Part shown: positions 14,589 to 21,714 of the stretch, piece after piece | How positions within the stretch are numbered: position 1 is the first letter of the stretch | Layout: every line of letters starts with the position of its first letter | Source of the DNA: a virus | Length of the DNA stretch: 22,152 bases | Virus record (IMG/VR): IMGVR_UViG_3300012928_001161 | Coordinates: 1 to 22,152 of that record | Reading direction: 5' to 3' (one strand) | Notes under the pieces: generated by a model | The model's input: the letters and a program-made list of their open reading frames with translations, nothing else | Told to the model about the DNA's origin: nothing | Databases searched by the model: none | Translations under genes and position numbers: made by a program

Positions 14589-15522
14589 AAATCATCTTTG
14601 CTCTTTTCCGGAATTGGAACTTCCAATCACTGTGGAAGATATATTTACAGATGATGATTACGAACTTATATACGATAGAGCAAGATTCAATAAAAAAGTA
14701 GACATAGTTGAACATCCAGATTTATTTGGCTGGACTATGGCACAAACAGAAAAAATGCATTGGATGTATAGTCCCAATGAACATCAACTTGCTGGTACAG
14801 ATATTATATTAGAAAAAAATCAAGATTTTGCAGACCTTACATTTGAAGAAAGAAAATATTTAGGTTACAGACCTCCTACAAGCATAGGTGTAATTACAGA
14901 CAAAAACTTAATGTATAAGTTAAGAGAATATGCACAAGATACTTTTCACGAAGATTATCTTGCAGATATTTGGAGTTTTATGGGTAAAAAAATTGTCCCT
15001 ATTACACTAATTGGCTTTAGTGGCCCAAGCACATTCCATACTGAAGGCTTAACTGGTTGGAGAAAAGTTGCAGACGAAAGTCTTTTAAAAGATAGAATTG
15101 AAACATCGCGTACAAGTGCTGTAGTAAACTTTAGATTGATAGGCGACCCAGATGATTGTTCTATAGAAGTAGCAGAGCCTGATAAGTACTTTACAGAAGT
15201 GTATGATAATTTAAACAAAGAATACATAACAAAGTGGGAACAAGATGGCAAAGAACCAGAAACAATGTGGTCAGAGGGCAGAGGTATATCTGTATCTTCA
15301 AGTATTGACCAAACATCAAGTGACGAAATGTTAAGTCATCTAACACCTTGTGGGAAGATAGATGGTTATCATCATCCTTTTATTTTAAATTTATCATCAT
15401 GGCATAGAGTAAACATCAAAACAGAATCTCCAAGAGTAAGTTTAAGATTTATGGGACATAAAAAACATACATTTGATTACTTACAACAGTTAATGGATGA
15501 AGGTAGGTTTTTAAAATGTTAG
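14575..15522 (+). CDS. 2-oxoglutarate/Fe(II) oxygenase-like protein, paralogue 2 of 4
   Basis: This 315-aa protein is the longest of the four. Proposed iron ligands are H155 and E157 (STFHTEGL) and H277 (SSWHRVN); R287 or R291 (SPRVSLRF) would bind 2-oxoglutarate. It has the family strand AVVNFRLIGDPDDCSIEVAEP (about 182-202), close to the INFRLLGD-x-EGS segment of paralogues 3 and 4. An insertion of about 30 residues near 225-260 (EPETMWSEGRGISVSSS) sets it apart. The N-terminus FPELELPITVEDIFTDDDYELIY resembles the start of the others. Start and stop both overlap the neighbouring genes, so the four are one translational unit. Substrate unknown. Confidence 0.6.
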   Translation: MQQVKNHLCSFPELELPITVEDIFTDDDYELIYDRARFNKKVDIVEHPDLFGWTMAQTEKMHWMYSPNEHQLAGTDIILEKNQDFADLTFEERKYLGYRPPTSIGVITDKNLMYKLREYAQDTFHEDYLADIWSFMGKKIVPITLIGFSGPSTFHTEGLTGWRKVADESLLKDRIETSRTSAVVNFRLIGDPDDCSIEVAEPDKYFTEVYDNLNKEYITKWEQDGKEPETMWSEGRGISVSSSIDQTSSDEMLSHLTPCGKIDGYHHPFILNLSSWHRVNIKTESPRVSLRFMGHKKHTFDYLQQLMDEGRFLKC

Positions 15523-16340
15523 GTTGTTATTGTGATTGTCCTGGTATTGAGTTACCTTTTACTAATGATATTCTTTCTCAACAAGATTTAGATATGATTT
15601 ATGGTAATACAGAAATACCTAAAACACCTTCTATACAAACTGAAAAAATAAATTGGTATGCAAACTGGTCCACAACAGAGTGGTCAAAGGATGATTTATT
15701 AAATGGTGGAGCAATAATCACAGACCAACAATTAAAAAAAGATGTTTGGGAATGGCTACATGAAACAATACATCCGGAATATTTTCAGAAGATTTGGAAC
15801 ATGGCAGGAAGAAAAACTCCGCCTGTTTCTATTTTGTGTTTCTCAGAATCAAGTGCTTGGCATAGAGAAGGGCCTATACAGTTTCCAGAAAATTTGCCAC
15901 AACATATAAACAAAGATATCGTTGCTGGTCCTAGAGCACCAGCAGTAATTAATTTTAGATTATTAGGTGACCCAGAAGGTAGCAGTTTAGAATTTGCAAA
16001 ACCACAAGATACTTTAAACAATGCAGAACAAGAGTGTATTAACAAATACTTTGATACTTGGACAGAAGATGTCAACGGAGAACTACATGCTACAGAACAT
16101 GAAGGTGTAGTATTCACAGCGGCTCAACATTGGCTTGGAGAAACATATAATTGGCAAAACAATTTAACAAAAATAACAGAACATGTGGGTATGCATAATC
16201 CATATATTGTAAACTTGTCTAAATGGCATAGAGTACTTACAAATGGAGAACCACGTGTTACTTTTAGAATACATGCTAATACAGATTTAACTTTTGAAGA
16301 CATTGAACGTTTGCAAGAAAATGGAGAGTTTTTCAAATGA
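15516..16340 (+). CDS. 2-oxoglutarate/Fe(II) oxygenase-like protein, paralogue 3 of 4
   Basis: This 274-aa protein is closest to paralogue 4. Both start with a short Cys-containing segment (MLGCYCDCPG here, MNGCFIDCPD there). Proposed ligands are H116 and E118 (SAWHREGP), H238 (SKWHRV) and R247 (EPRVTFRIHANTDLTF). The core APAVINFRLLGDPEGSSLEF (141-160) and GMHNPYIVNLSKWHRV (225-240) are nearly identical in paralogue 4. The N-terminal C-x-C-x-C could bind metal or form disulphides. The ATG overlaps the stop of paralogue 2 (ATGTTAG) and its own stop overlaps paralogue 4 (ATGA). Substrate unknown; one possibility from context is modification of a virion or host protein late in infection. Confidence 0.62.
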   Translation: MLGCYCDCPGIELPFTNDILSQQDLDMIYGNTEIPKTPSIQTEKINWYANWSTTEWSKDDLLNGGAIITDQQLKKDVWEWLHETIHPEYFQKIWNMAGRKTPPVSILCFSESSAWHREGPIQFPENLPQHINKDIVAGPRAPAVINFRLLGDPEGSSLEFAKPQDTLNNAEQECINKYFDTWTEDVNGELHATEHEGVVFTAAQHWLGETYNWQNNLTKITEHVGMHNPYIVNLSKWHRVLTNGEPRVTFRIHANTDLTFEDIERLQENGEFFK

Positions 16341-17224
16341 ATGGATGTTTCATAGATTGCCCAGACGTAACTTTTCCTTTTACAGCAGATGATTTTTTTG
16401 GCGACTTTGATTATGACTTAATATATGGTAGGATTCCTATACCTGGTGATTTAACATTAATGGGTAAAACAGTTAAATGGGCAAATTGGTCAACAGATAA
16501 TGTAGAACTTATACAAGGTACAAGATTTGAAAATGAAGAACAAGATTTACTGTTTAATAGTGCAGGATTAATTTATGATAACAAATTAAAGCACGATGTT
16601 TGGGATTGGATGAATGATACTTTCCATCCAATATATTTTCAAGAGTTATGGAAAACTGGCTTAGGTACTGCCCACCCACCTGTAACTGTTTTATGTTTTT
16701 CAAGAACAACAGGTTGGCATAAAGAAGGACCTGTACCAATACCAGACAATGTACCTGCAGATTTTGATACAAGTTATGTTACTAATTGGAGACCACCAGC
16801 AGTAATTAATTTTAGATTATTAGGAGATATAGAAGGAAGTGAATTACAATTTGCTGAGCCCAGTGATTCTATGAAAGTAGCAGAACAAGAACTTATACAA
16901 AAGTTTTTTGATACTAGTATATTAAGAGCCCAAGAAGACAAAAATCCTTTACCTAATAGTGCTACCTTACCAACAATTATAAAACATAGGTCTATGGTAA
17001 TGGATGCAAGACAGCATTGGATACAACAAGATACCTATTTGAAATCTTTAACACATAAGGCTACACATTATGGAATGCACAATCCATACATTGTAAATAT
17101 TTCTGAATGGCACAGAGTTATTACTAATGGCACTCCCAGAGTTACAATGAGAGTACATGCTAATACAGATTTAACATTTAGACAAATAGAAGAATTGGTT
17201 GACGCCGGAAAATTTTTTAAATAA
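16337..17224 (+). CDS. 2-oxoglutarate/Fe(II) oxygenase-like protein, paralogue 4 of 4
   Basis: This 295-aa protein is the last of the tandem set. Proposed ligands are H128 and E130 (TGWHKEGP), H259 (SEWHRV) and R268 (TPRVTMRVHANTDLTF). It shares PPAVINFRLLGD-x-EGS and the end (L-x-x-G-x-FFK) with paralogue 3. Compared with that paralogue it has inserts around 55-80 and 195-220. The start overlaps the paralogue 3 stop as ATGA. Its own stop (TAA, 17222-17224) lies inside the late box before the kinase gene. All four paralogues keep H-x-E, distal H and R, so none looks like a dead copy. Retention of four intact copies implies separate jobs, or a hetero-oligomer. Confidence 0.62.
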   Translation: MNGCFIDCPDVTFPFTADDFFGDFDYDLIYGRIPIPGDLTLMGKTVKWANWSTDNVELIQGTRFENEEQDLLFNSAGLIYDNKLKHDVWDWMNDTFHPIYFQELWKTGLGTAHPPVTVLCFSRTTGWHKEGPVPIPDNVPADFDTSYVTNWRPPAVINFRLLGDIEGSELQFAEPSDSMKVAEQELIQKFFDTSILRAQEDKNPLPNSATLPTIIKHRSMVMDARQHWIQQDTYLKSLTHKATHYGMHNPYIVNISEWHRVITNGTPRVTMRVHANTDLTFRQIEELVDAGKFFK

Positions 17225-17227
17225 ATA
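17220..17227 (+). promoter_or_regulatory. Late promoter box AATAAATA before the dNMP kinase
   Basis: AATAAATA overlaps the stop codon of the last oxygenase-like gene. It is 20 nt from the kinase ATG (17248), leaving a leader of about 15 nt without a clear Shine-Dalgarno site. It is weaker evidence than the boxes at 5-7 nt spacing because an A/T-rich stop region can produce it by chance. Confidence 0.45.
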
Positions 17228-17247
17228 TAATTGGAATATATAATAGT

Positions 17248-17904
17248 ATGATAATAGGAATAACAGGTTTTATGGGCAGTGGCAAAGACACAGTTGCCAA
17301 AATGTTCGTAGAAAAAGGTGCAGTACAAGACAGTTTTGCATCACCATTAAAAGATTTATGTGCTAGTGTGTTTGGTTGGGACAGACACATGCTAGAAGGC
17401 GATACTGTAGCAAGTAGAGACTTCAGAGAGACAGCAGACATATACTGGACAAGAAAACTAGGCATAGATAACTTTACTCCACGTTTAGCATTACAACTAT
17501 TGGGTACAGACATAATGCGTACTCATTTCAATCAAGATATTTGGTTAGACAGTTTAGAATATAGAATAAGAAAAAACAATCCACAAGACCAAATTGTTGT
17601 TGTAAGCGATTGTAGATTTAAGAATGAATTAGATTTAATCAAACAATTAGACGGTATTGTAATACATGTGATTAGAAATGATTTACCTGAATGGTATGAG
17701 ACAGCCGTACATGCCAATAAAGGTAGTGTTCCTGCAAAGCATACAATGGAAACACGTTTTGCAAGTGTACATGCCAGTGAATGGAAGTGGGTAGGATATG
17801 ATTTTGATTATGAAATATCTAACTCGGGAACATTACAAGAACTACAATTACAAGTAGATAATATTCACAATAATATCTTTTCAAGCAAAATCAAAGCAAT
17901 TTAA
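17248..17904 (+). CDS. Deoxynucleoside monophosphate kinase, T4 gp1-like
   Basis: This 218-aa P-loop kinase phosphorylates dNMPs to dNDPs for phage DNA synthesis. The Walker A is GFMGSGKDT at residues 7-15 (T4 gp1: GVKRSGKDT). Other matches to T4 gp1 are DSFASPLKDLC (about 28-38), LALQLLGTDIMRTHFNQDIW (about 75-94; T4 LMQALGTDLIVNNF), and VVVSDCRFKNELDLIKQLDG followed by IVIHVIRN (about 113-140). These segments form the dNMP-binding and lid regions. The length is close to T4 gp1 (241 aa). It lies between the oxygenase-like array and the sheath gene, an unusual place for a nucleotide-metabolism gene. A 122-nt gap follows that contains the gp18 promoter. Confidence 0.87.
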   Translation: MIIGITGFMGSGKDTVAKMFVEKGAVQDSFASPLKDLCASVFGWDRHMLEGDTVASRDFRETADIYWTRKLGIDNFTPRLALQLLGTDIMRTHFNQDIWLDSLEYRIRKNNPQDQIVVVSDCRFKNELDLIKQLDGIVIHVIRNDLPEWYETAVHANKGSVPAKHTMETRFASVHASEWKWVGYDFDYEISNSGTLQELQLQVDNIHNNIFSSKIKAI

Positions 17905-17985
17905 AAAAAATTTCTATATTTATCAAAACCTTCAAAAACCTTGTACCCGGGCAGTTTTATAATACCGCTTTTTTTACTGATTCTA

Positions 17986-17993
17986 GATAAATA
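17986..17993 (+). promoter_or_regulatory. Late promoter GATAAATA for the sheath gene
   Basis: GATAAATA is 33 nt before the gp18 ATG. The leader of about 28 nt contains AGGAG (18016-18020), 6 nt from ATG. This is a conventional leadered, SD-dependent arrangement, in contrast to the 5-nt genes. Confidence 0.75.
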
Positions 17994-18015
17994 TTCGTAC
18001 TAACATATTAATATT

Positions 18016-18020
18016 AGGAG
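18016..18020 (+). promoter_or_regulatory. Strong Shine-Dalgarno site AGGAG of gp18
   Basis: AGGAG with 6-nt spacing to ATG 18027 fixes the sheath start. gp18 and gp19 are the genes with the best Shine-Dalgarno sites in the window, matching their need for many copies. Confidence 0.75.
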
Positions 18021-18026
18021 ATTATA

Positions 18027-20822
18027 ATGGCAGAATTAGTATCACCAGGCGTTAGTATTAGTGTATCCGACGAATCATTTTATGCGTCGGCAGGTGCTGG
18101 TACTGTACCTTTGATTATCATTGCTACGGCTCAGGATAAAACTGGACCAGATGGATCAAGTACAGCGGCATTTACTACTAAAGCAAACGCAGGTAAATTA
18201 CAACTAATGACTAGTCAACGTGAGTTATTACAACAGTTTGGTAATCCTTTATTTTACAAATCAGGTTCTACTCAGTTGAATGGTTATGATCTCAACGAAT
18301 ACGGTTTACTAGCGGCCCACAGTTTCTTAGGTTTGGCAAACAGAGCATACGTTCTAAGAGCAGACATAGACCTTGGTCAACTCGAGGCATCATCTTCAGC
18401 ACCAACTGGTGTTATTGCAGATGGAACATACTGGCTTGACACAACAGCATCAACTTTCGGGTTGAGAGAGTGGTCAGGTACAGCATGGGTAAAGAAAGAC
18501 GTATCTGTTGTAGACGCAGTTAGCATTAATTCAGGAACAGGTGGACCTAGCAAAGCATTTGGACAGAACGGCGATTACGCAGTTGTGGCAAATACAGCGG
18601 CTGGAGGAACTGCTACTGATATTAAATACTACGAAAAATACTCAGATGACTGGTATCAAATAGGTTCTTCAAGTTGGTCAAGTGCTACAAGTGGCGACTT
18701 CCAATTTGCAAGTCACTTAGGAGTACCTAGTTTAAGAAGTGATAATGTATCAGCACTATCGGCTGGAGACATTTTTATTCAAACTACAACACCTAACACA
18801 GGTGCAAGTTTGGGTACAAAACTTTACAGTTCTTCAAGTAAAGCCTTTAGTTCAGTTGCAACTTCACTTTATGCTTCTACTGACGCGGCATTAACAGCCG
18901 TAGGAACAGCCAATGTTAAAGTAGGTGACTTAATTGGTATCTACTCACCAGCAGGCAACAGCGAAGCAGAAATAGAATTAAAGAGACACAATGGTAATAC
19001 ATCATTAGTAGCAACAGGTTCAAGTTTTGGATCTGGTGTTGATGTATCCGGTAACTCAAGCATACAGATTGTATATAACGGAACTACTGCAAACGTAACT
19101 TTCGCTAACACAATCTCAGGAAACGCAACAAACTCAACAGCGGAAGATGCCGTGTTTGACATTAATAGTGCATTAAGTACAGCATCAATCACTGAAGTAG
19201 TTGCTTCTATTGGTTCGGACACTAACATTGTCCTAACATCAAGCAAAGGTAGAGACATCAAAGTTGTTTCACAACATTCTGACTTTGGACCATCAAGTGT
19301 TGGTCTTGGATCAGGTGCCGTAACAGCAGATATTACATACTCTAACTATGCGGCATTGTCATATCAGGCAAGCAAAACTAAAATAGCAGGATCATTAGCA
19401 GATGGTACTTTCTGGTACAATGCGACAGTGGCTAAAGCAAACATCGACTTATTAGAACACGATGGTAGTGCTTGGGTTACTTTCACAAAAGACTTACAAG
19501 TAACTGCTTCTGCTCCAACAACTCAATCAGATGGAACAGCACTAGTGGCTGGTGATGTATGGTTAGATTCAGATGATACTGAAAGATTCCCATATTTCTA
19601 CAAGTGGTCAGGCACAGCCTGGGTCGCAGTAGATGGAAGTGACCAACATACAGCAGACGGTATTGTTTTTGCAGACTTCAGACAGTCAGCAAGTAGTTCA
19701 TTAGATGCAGACGCACCTAATCCTACAGCATATCCAAGTGGTATCTTAGGATTTAACAAACGTGCTTCAGCAGGTAACGTTAAAGAGTATAAGATTAACT
19801 ATACTCCAAGCGGAACTAACATTGGAAATGTTTGGGTTGACGCATCAGGAAACAAAGTAGATGGTAACATGTATGGATTAAGAAAAGCAGTCCACAACTT
19901 AGTGAAAACTAAGATGCAGGCGGCTATTGTTTCTAATGACGACATTAGAAGTGAAATTAATGCATTTAACGTTATTGCCGCTCCTGGATTCCCAGAAATG
20001 CTAGATGAAATGGTTGCATTAAGCACAGACAGAAGAAATACTGCTTTTGTTGTTGCTGATTCACCATTCAGACTTAAAGCAGATGCTACAAGCACAAAAA
20101 ATTGGGCAACAAACGCCAACAATGCTAGTGAGAATGGAGAGGACGGACTTGTTTCTTCTTCACCATACGCGGCTGTTTACTACCCAAGTGCTTTAACAAC
20201 TAACTTAGATGGAACTAACGTTGTTGTTCCTTCAAGTCACGTTGCTTTAAGAACACTTGCATTTAACGACCAGGTTGCTTTCCCTTGGTTTGCACCAGCA
20301 GGCTTCCAAAGAGGTCTAGTGCAAAATGCTACATCAGTAGGTTTTGTAGATCCAGACACCGGTGAGTACACATCAGTGACACTCAACGAAGGTCAAAGAG
20401 ATACATTATACAGCAACAAAATTAATCCAATTGCTTCATTCCCAGGAAGAGGACTTGCAGTATTTGGACAAAAAACTCTAAACCCAACTGCAAGTGCATT
20501 GGATAGAATTAATGTTGCAAGACTTATTGTGTACATAAGAGAAAGACTTGATGATATCGTTAAGCCGTTCTTATTTGAACCAAACGATGCTATTACTAGG
20601 CAGAATGCAAAGAACGTTGTCGACGGATTGTTAGACAACCTTGTTATTCAAAGAGGTTTATTTGACTTCGTTACAGTTTGTGACAGTTCAAATAACACTC
20701 CTGCTAGAATTGATAGAAACGAACTATACATTGACATCGCTATACAGCCTGTCAAAGCAGTTGAGTTTATATACATTCCGATTAGAATCCAAAACACTTT
20801 GGGTACTACAGGATCTAGTTAA
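18027..20822 (+). CDS. gp18: Contractile tail sheath protein (T4 gp18-like), with large insertion
   Basis: This 931-aa subunit forms the contractile sheath. The N-terminus (LVSPGVSISVSDES) and the C-terminal about 370 residues carry the sheath family pattern: NVIAAPGFPEMLDEM, then PYAAVYYPSAL, NKINPIASFPGRGLAVFGQK, DRINVARLIVYIRERLDD and a final beta strand with VEFIYIPIRIQ. T4 gp18 is 659 aa; the excess is in about 120-540. That part is Ser/Thr/Gly-rich and holds several short modules of the type G-x-[YW]-W-x-[DN]...W-[SD]-G-[ST]-AW (TYWLD...WSGTAW 134-154; TFWYN...HDGSAW 461-483; DVWLDS...WSGTAW 510-532). Such inserts usually decorate the outer sheath surface. Intrinsic terminator directly downstream; late promoter and AGGAG upstream. 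Confidence 0.93.
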   Translation: MAELVSPGVSISVSDESFYASAGAGTVPLIIIATAQDKTGPDGSSTAAFTTKANAGKLQLMTSQRELLQQFGNPLFYKSGSTQLNGYDLNEYGLLAAHSFLGLANRAYVLRADIDLGQLEASSSAPTGVIADGTYWLDTTASTFGLREWSGTAWVKKDVSVVDAVSINSGTGGPSKAFGQNGDYAVVANTAAGGTATDIKYYEKYSDDWYQIGSSSWSSATSGDFQFASHLGVPSLRSDNVSALSAGDIFIQTTTPNTGASLGTKLYSSSSKAFSSVATSLYASTDAALTAVGTANVKVGDLIGIYSPAGNSEAEIELKRHNGNTSLVATGSSFGSGVDVSGNSSIQIVYNGTTANVTFANTISGNATNSTAEDAVFDINSALSTASITEVVASIGSDTNIVLTSSKGRDIKVVSQHSDFGPSSVGLGSGAVTADITYSNYAALSYQASKTKIAGSLADGTFWYNATVAKANIDLLEHDGSAWVTFTKDLQVTASAPTTQSDGTALVAGDVWLDSDDTERFPYFYKWSGTAWVAVDGSDQHTADGIVFADFRQSASSSLDADAPNPTAYPSGILGFNKRASAGNVKEYKINYTPSGTNIGNVWVDASGNKVDGNMYGLRKAVHNLVKTKMQAAIVSNDDIRSEINAFNVIAAPGFPEMLDEMVALSTDRRNTAFVVADSPFRLKADATSTKNWATNANNASENGEDGLVSSSPYAAVYYPSALTTNLDGTNVVVPSSHVALRTLAFNDQVAFPWFAPAGFQRGLVQNATSVGFVDPDTGEYTSVTLNEGQRDTLYSNKINPIASFPGRGLAVFGQKTLNPTASALDRINVARLIVYIRERLDDIVKPFLFEPNDAITRQNAKNVVDGLLDNLVIQRGLFDFVTVCDSSNNTPARIDRNELYIDIAIQPVKAVEFIYIPIRIQNTLGTTGSS

Positions 20823-20836
20823 ACAAAGCATTAATG

Positions 20837-20866
20837 AAAAAAGGCGTCTTTTAGGCGCCTTTTTTT
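20837..20866 (+). terminator. Intrinsic terminator after the sheath gene
   Basis: The stem GGCGTC/GGCGCC (20843-20848, 20854-20859) has loop TTTTA and is extended by six A's upstream against a seven-T run (20860-20866). It starts 14 nt after the gp18 stop and would separate gp18 from gp19 transcription. Confidence 0.9.
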
Positions 20867-20908
20867 ATGTCTGATTAAAACTGTGTTTAATCTTTTTCAC
20901 CTATTTTT

Positions 20909-20916
20909 GATAAATA
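20909..20916 (+). promoter_or_regulatory. Late promoter GATAAATA for the tube gene
   Basis: GATAAATA lies 63 nt before the gp19 ATG, the longest leader in the window. The leader contains an inverted repeat, AACTCCA (20930-20936) and TGGAGTT (20950-20956), then AGGAG (20967-20971) 8 nt before ATG. The 5' hairpin may stabilise the mRNA. Confidence 0.75.
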
Positions 20917-20929
20917 AATGTAACTTAAG

Positions 20930-20956
20930 AACTCCACGTAGTAAACAAATGGAGTT
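20930..20956 (+). other. Leader hairpin upstream of gp19
   Basis: A 7-bp stem AACTCCA/TGGAGTT encloses a 13-nt loop, inside the leader made from the 20909 promoter. It does not cover the AGGAG site, so blocking translation is unlikely; protection of the 5' end is one possibility. Confidence 0.5.
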
Positions 20957-20979
20957 TTTGTTGATTAGGAGATAACAAA

Positions 20980-21618
20980 ATGGCAAATCCAACAAGTAAC
21001 AGATTTGGTGTACCATTAGGAAATGGCGACGCAGGAGTATTACAACCTAAACTGAAATTCAGATTTAGAGTAACTCTTCTTGCAGGTTTCGGTGGTTCTC
21101 AGGAAACTAGAGAATTCACACAGAACGTCATGAACGTTACCCGTCCTAAAGTAAACTTTGAAGAAGTTATGATTGACTCTTACAACTCAAAAGTTTATGT
21201 CCAAGGTAAACATGCCTGGGATCCAGTTACAGTAGTTATAAGGGACGACATTAGTAATTCTATTTCAAGAATTGTTGGTGCTCAGAACCAAAGACAACTT
21301 AACCATTTTGAGCAAACTGCTCCATTGGCAGGATCAGACTATAAATTCGATATGATTATTGAAGCCTTAGATGGTAGTACTGCTGTTCCTACAGAAATAT
21401 GGACATGTCAGGGTTGTTTCTTAACTAACATTGATTACTCAGAAAGTGATTACGCAACTTCAGAACCAGTCACAGTTTCTATGACAGTTAGAATGGATAA
21501 CTGTATTCACGAAGCAGGTGATAGTGCTGTAACAGCCGGAATCAACCAAGGCGGAATAATGGAAGACGTTACACCACCTAATGCCAGCAACGCAAATGCT
21601 TCTGGCGGTAACCCGTAA
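20980..21618 (+). CDS. gp19: Tail tube protein (T4 gp19-like)
   Basis: This 212-aa protein should form the inner tail tube through which DNA passes. Position directly after gp18, length, and the pattern FRFRVTLLAG...ETREFTQNVMNVTRPKVNFEEV with MIDSYNSKVYVQGKHAW match gp19 (T4: FQCKATALPAGIVEKIPVG...NRKINVAGDRTF). This is followed by VTVVIRDD and a C-terminal strand VTVSMTVRMDNC. T4 gp19 is 163 aa; here the N-terminus and a Ser/Asn/Gly-rich tail (TPPNASNANASGGNP) are longer. The ATG at 20980 is fixed by AGGAG 8 nt upstream. It is insulated from gp18 by a terminator and has its own late promoter, allowing separate tuning of sheath and tube, which are needed in equal numbers. Confidence 0.88.
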   Translation: MANPTSNRFGVPLGNGDAGVLQPKLKFRFRVTLLAGFGGSQETREFTQNVMNVTRPKVNFEEVMIDSYNSKVYVQGKHAWDPVTVVIRDDISNSISRIVGAQNQRQLNHFEQTAPLAGSDYKFDMIIEALDGSTAVPTEIWTCQGCFLTNIDYSESDYATSEPVTVSMTVRMDNCIHEAGDSAVTAGINQGGIMEDVTPPNASNANASGGNP

Positions 21619-21663
21619 GCAATCGTAGGCAATTAGGTTTAACTTAAACGTTGAATTAATTTT

Positions 21664-21699
21664 GTAAAGCAAGTCGACAAGATGTCGACTTGTCTTTAC
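21664..21699 (+). other. Long intergenic RNA hairpin between gp19 and the next tail gene
   Basis: CAAGTCGACA (21670-21679) pairs with TGTCGACTTG (21683-21692) around an AGA loop. GTAAAG (21664-21669) pairs with CTTTAC (21694-21699) after a single T bulge, giving about 16 bp. No T-run follows, so it is not a standard terminator. It could stabilise the 3' end of gp19 mRNA or be an RNase processing site. A second inverted repeat (GTTTAA-C-TTAAAC, 21637-21649) lies just upstream. Confidence 0.65.
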
Positions 21700-21714
21700 G
21701 GTTAGGTAGATTAT

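Noticed and set aside
17917-17924. Minus-strand GATAAATA in the gap before gp18
   Set aside because: It would transcribe antisense into the kinase gene with no minus-strand gene nearby. The motif is likely by chance in A/T-rich spacer.
20641-20874. 77-aa frame overlapping the end of gp18
   Set aside because: It runs in another frame of the sheath gene and through the terminator, with no start signal; a shadow frame.
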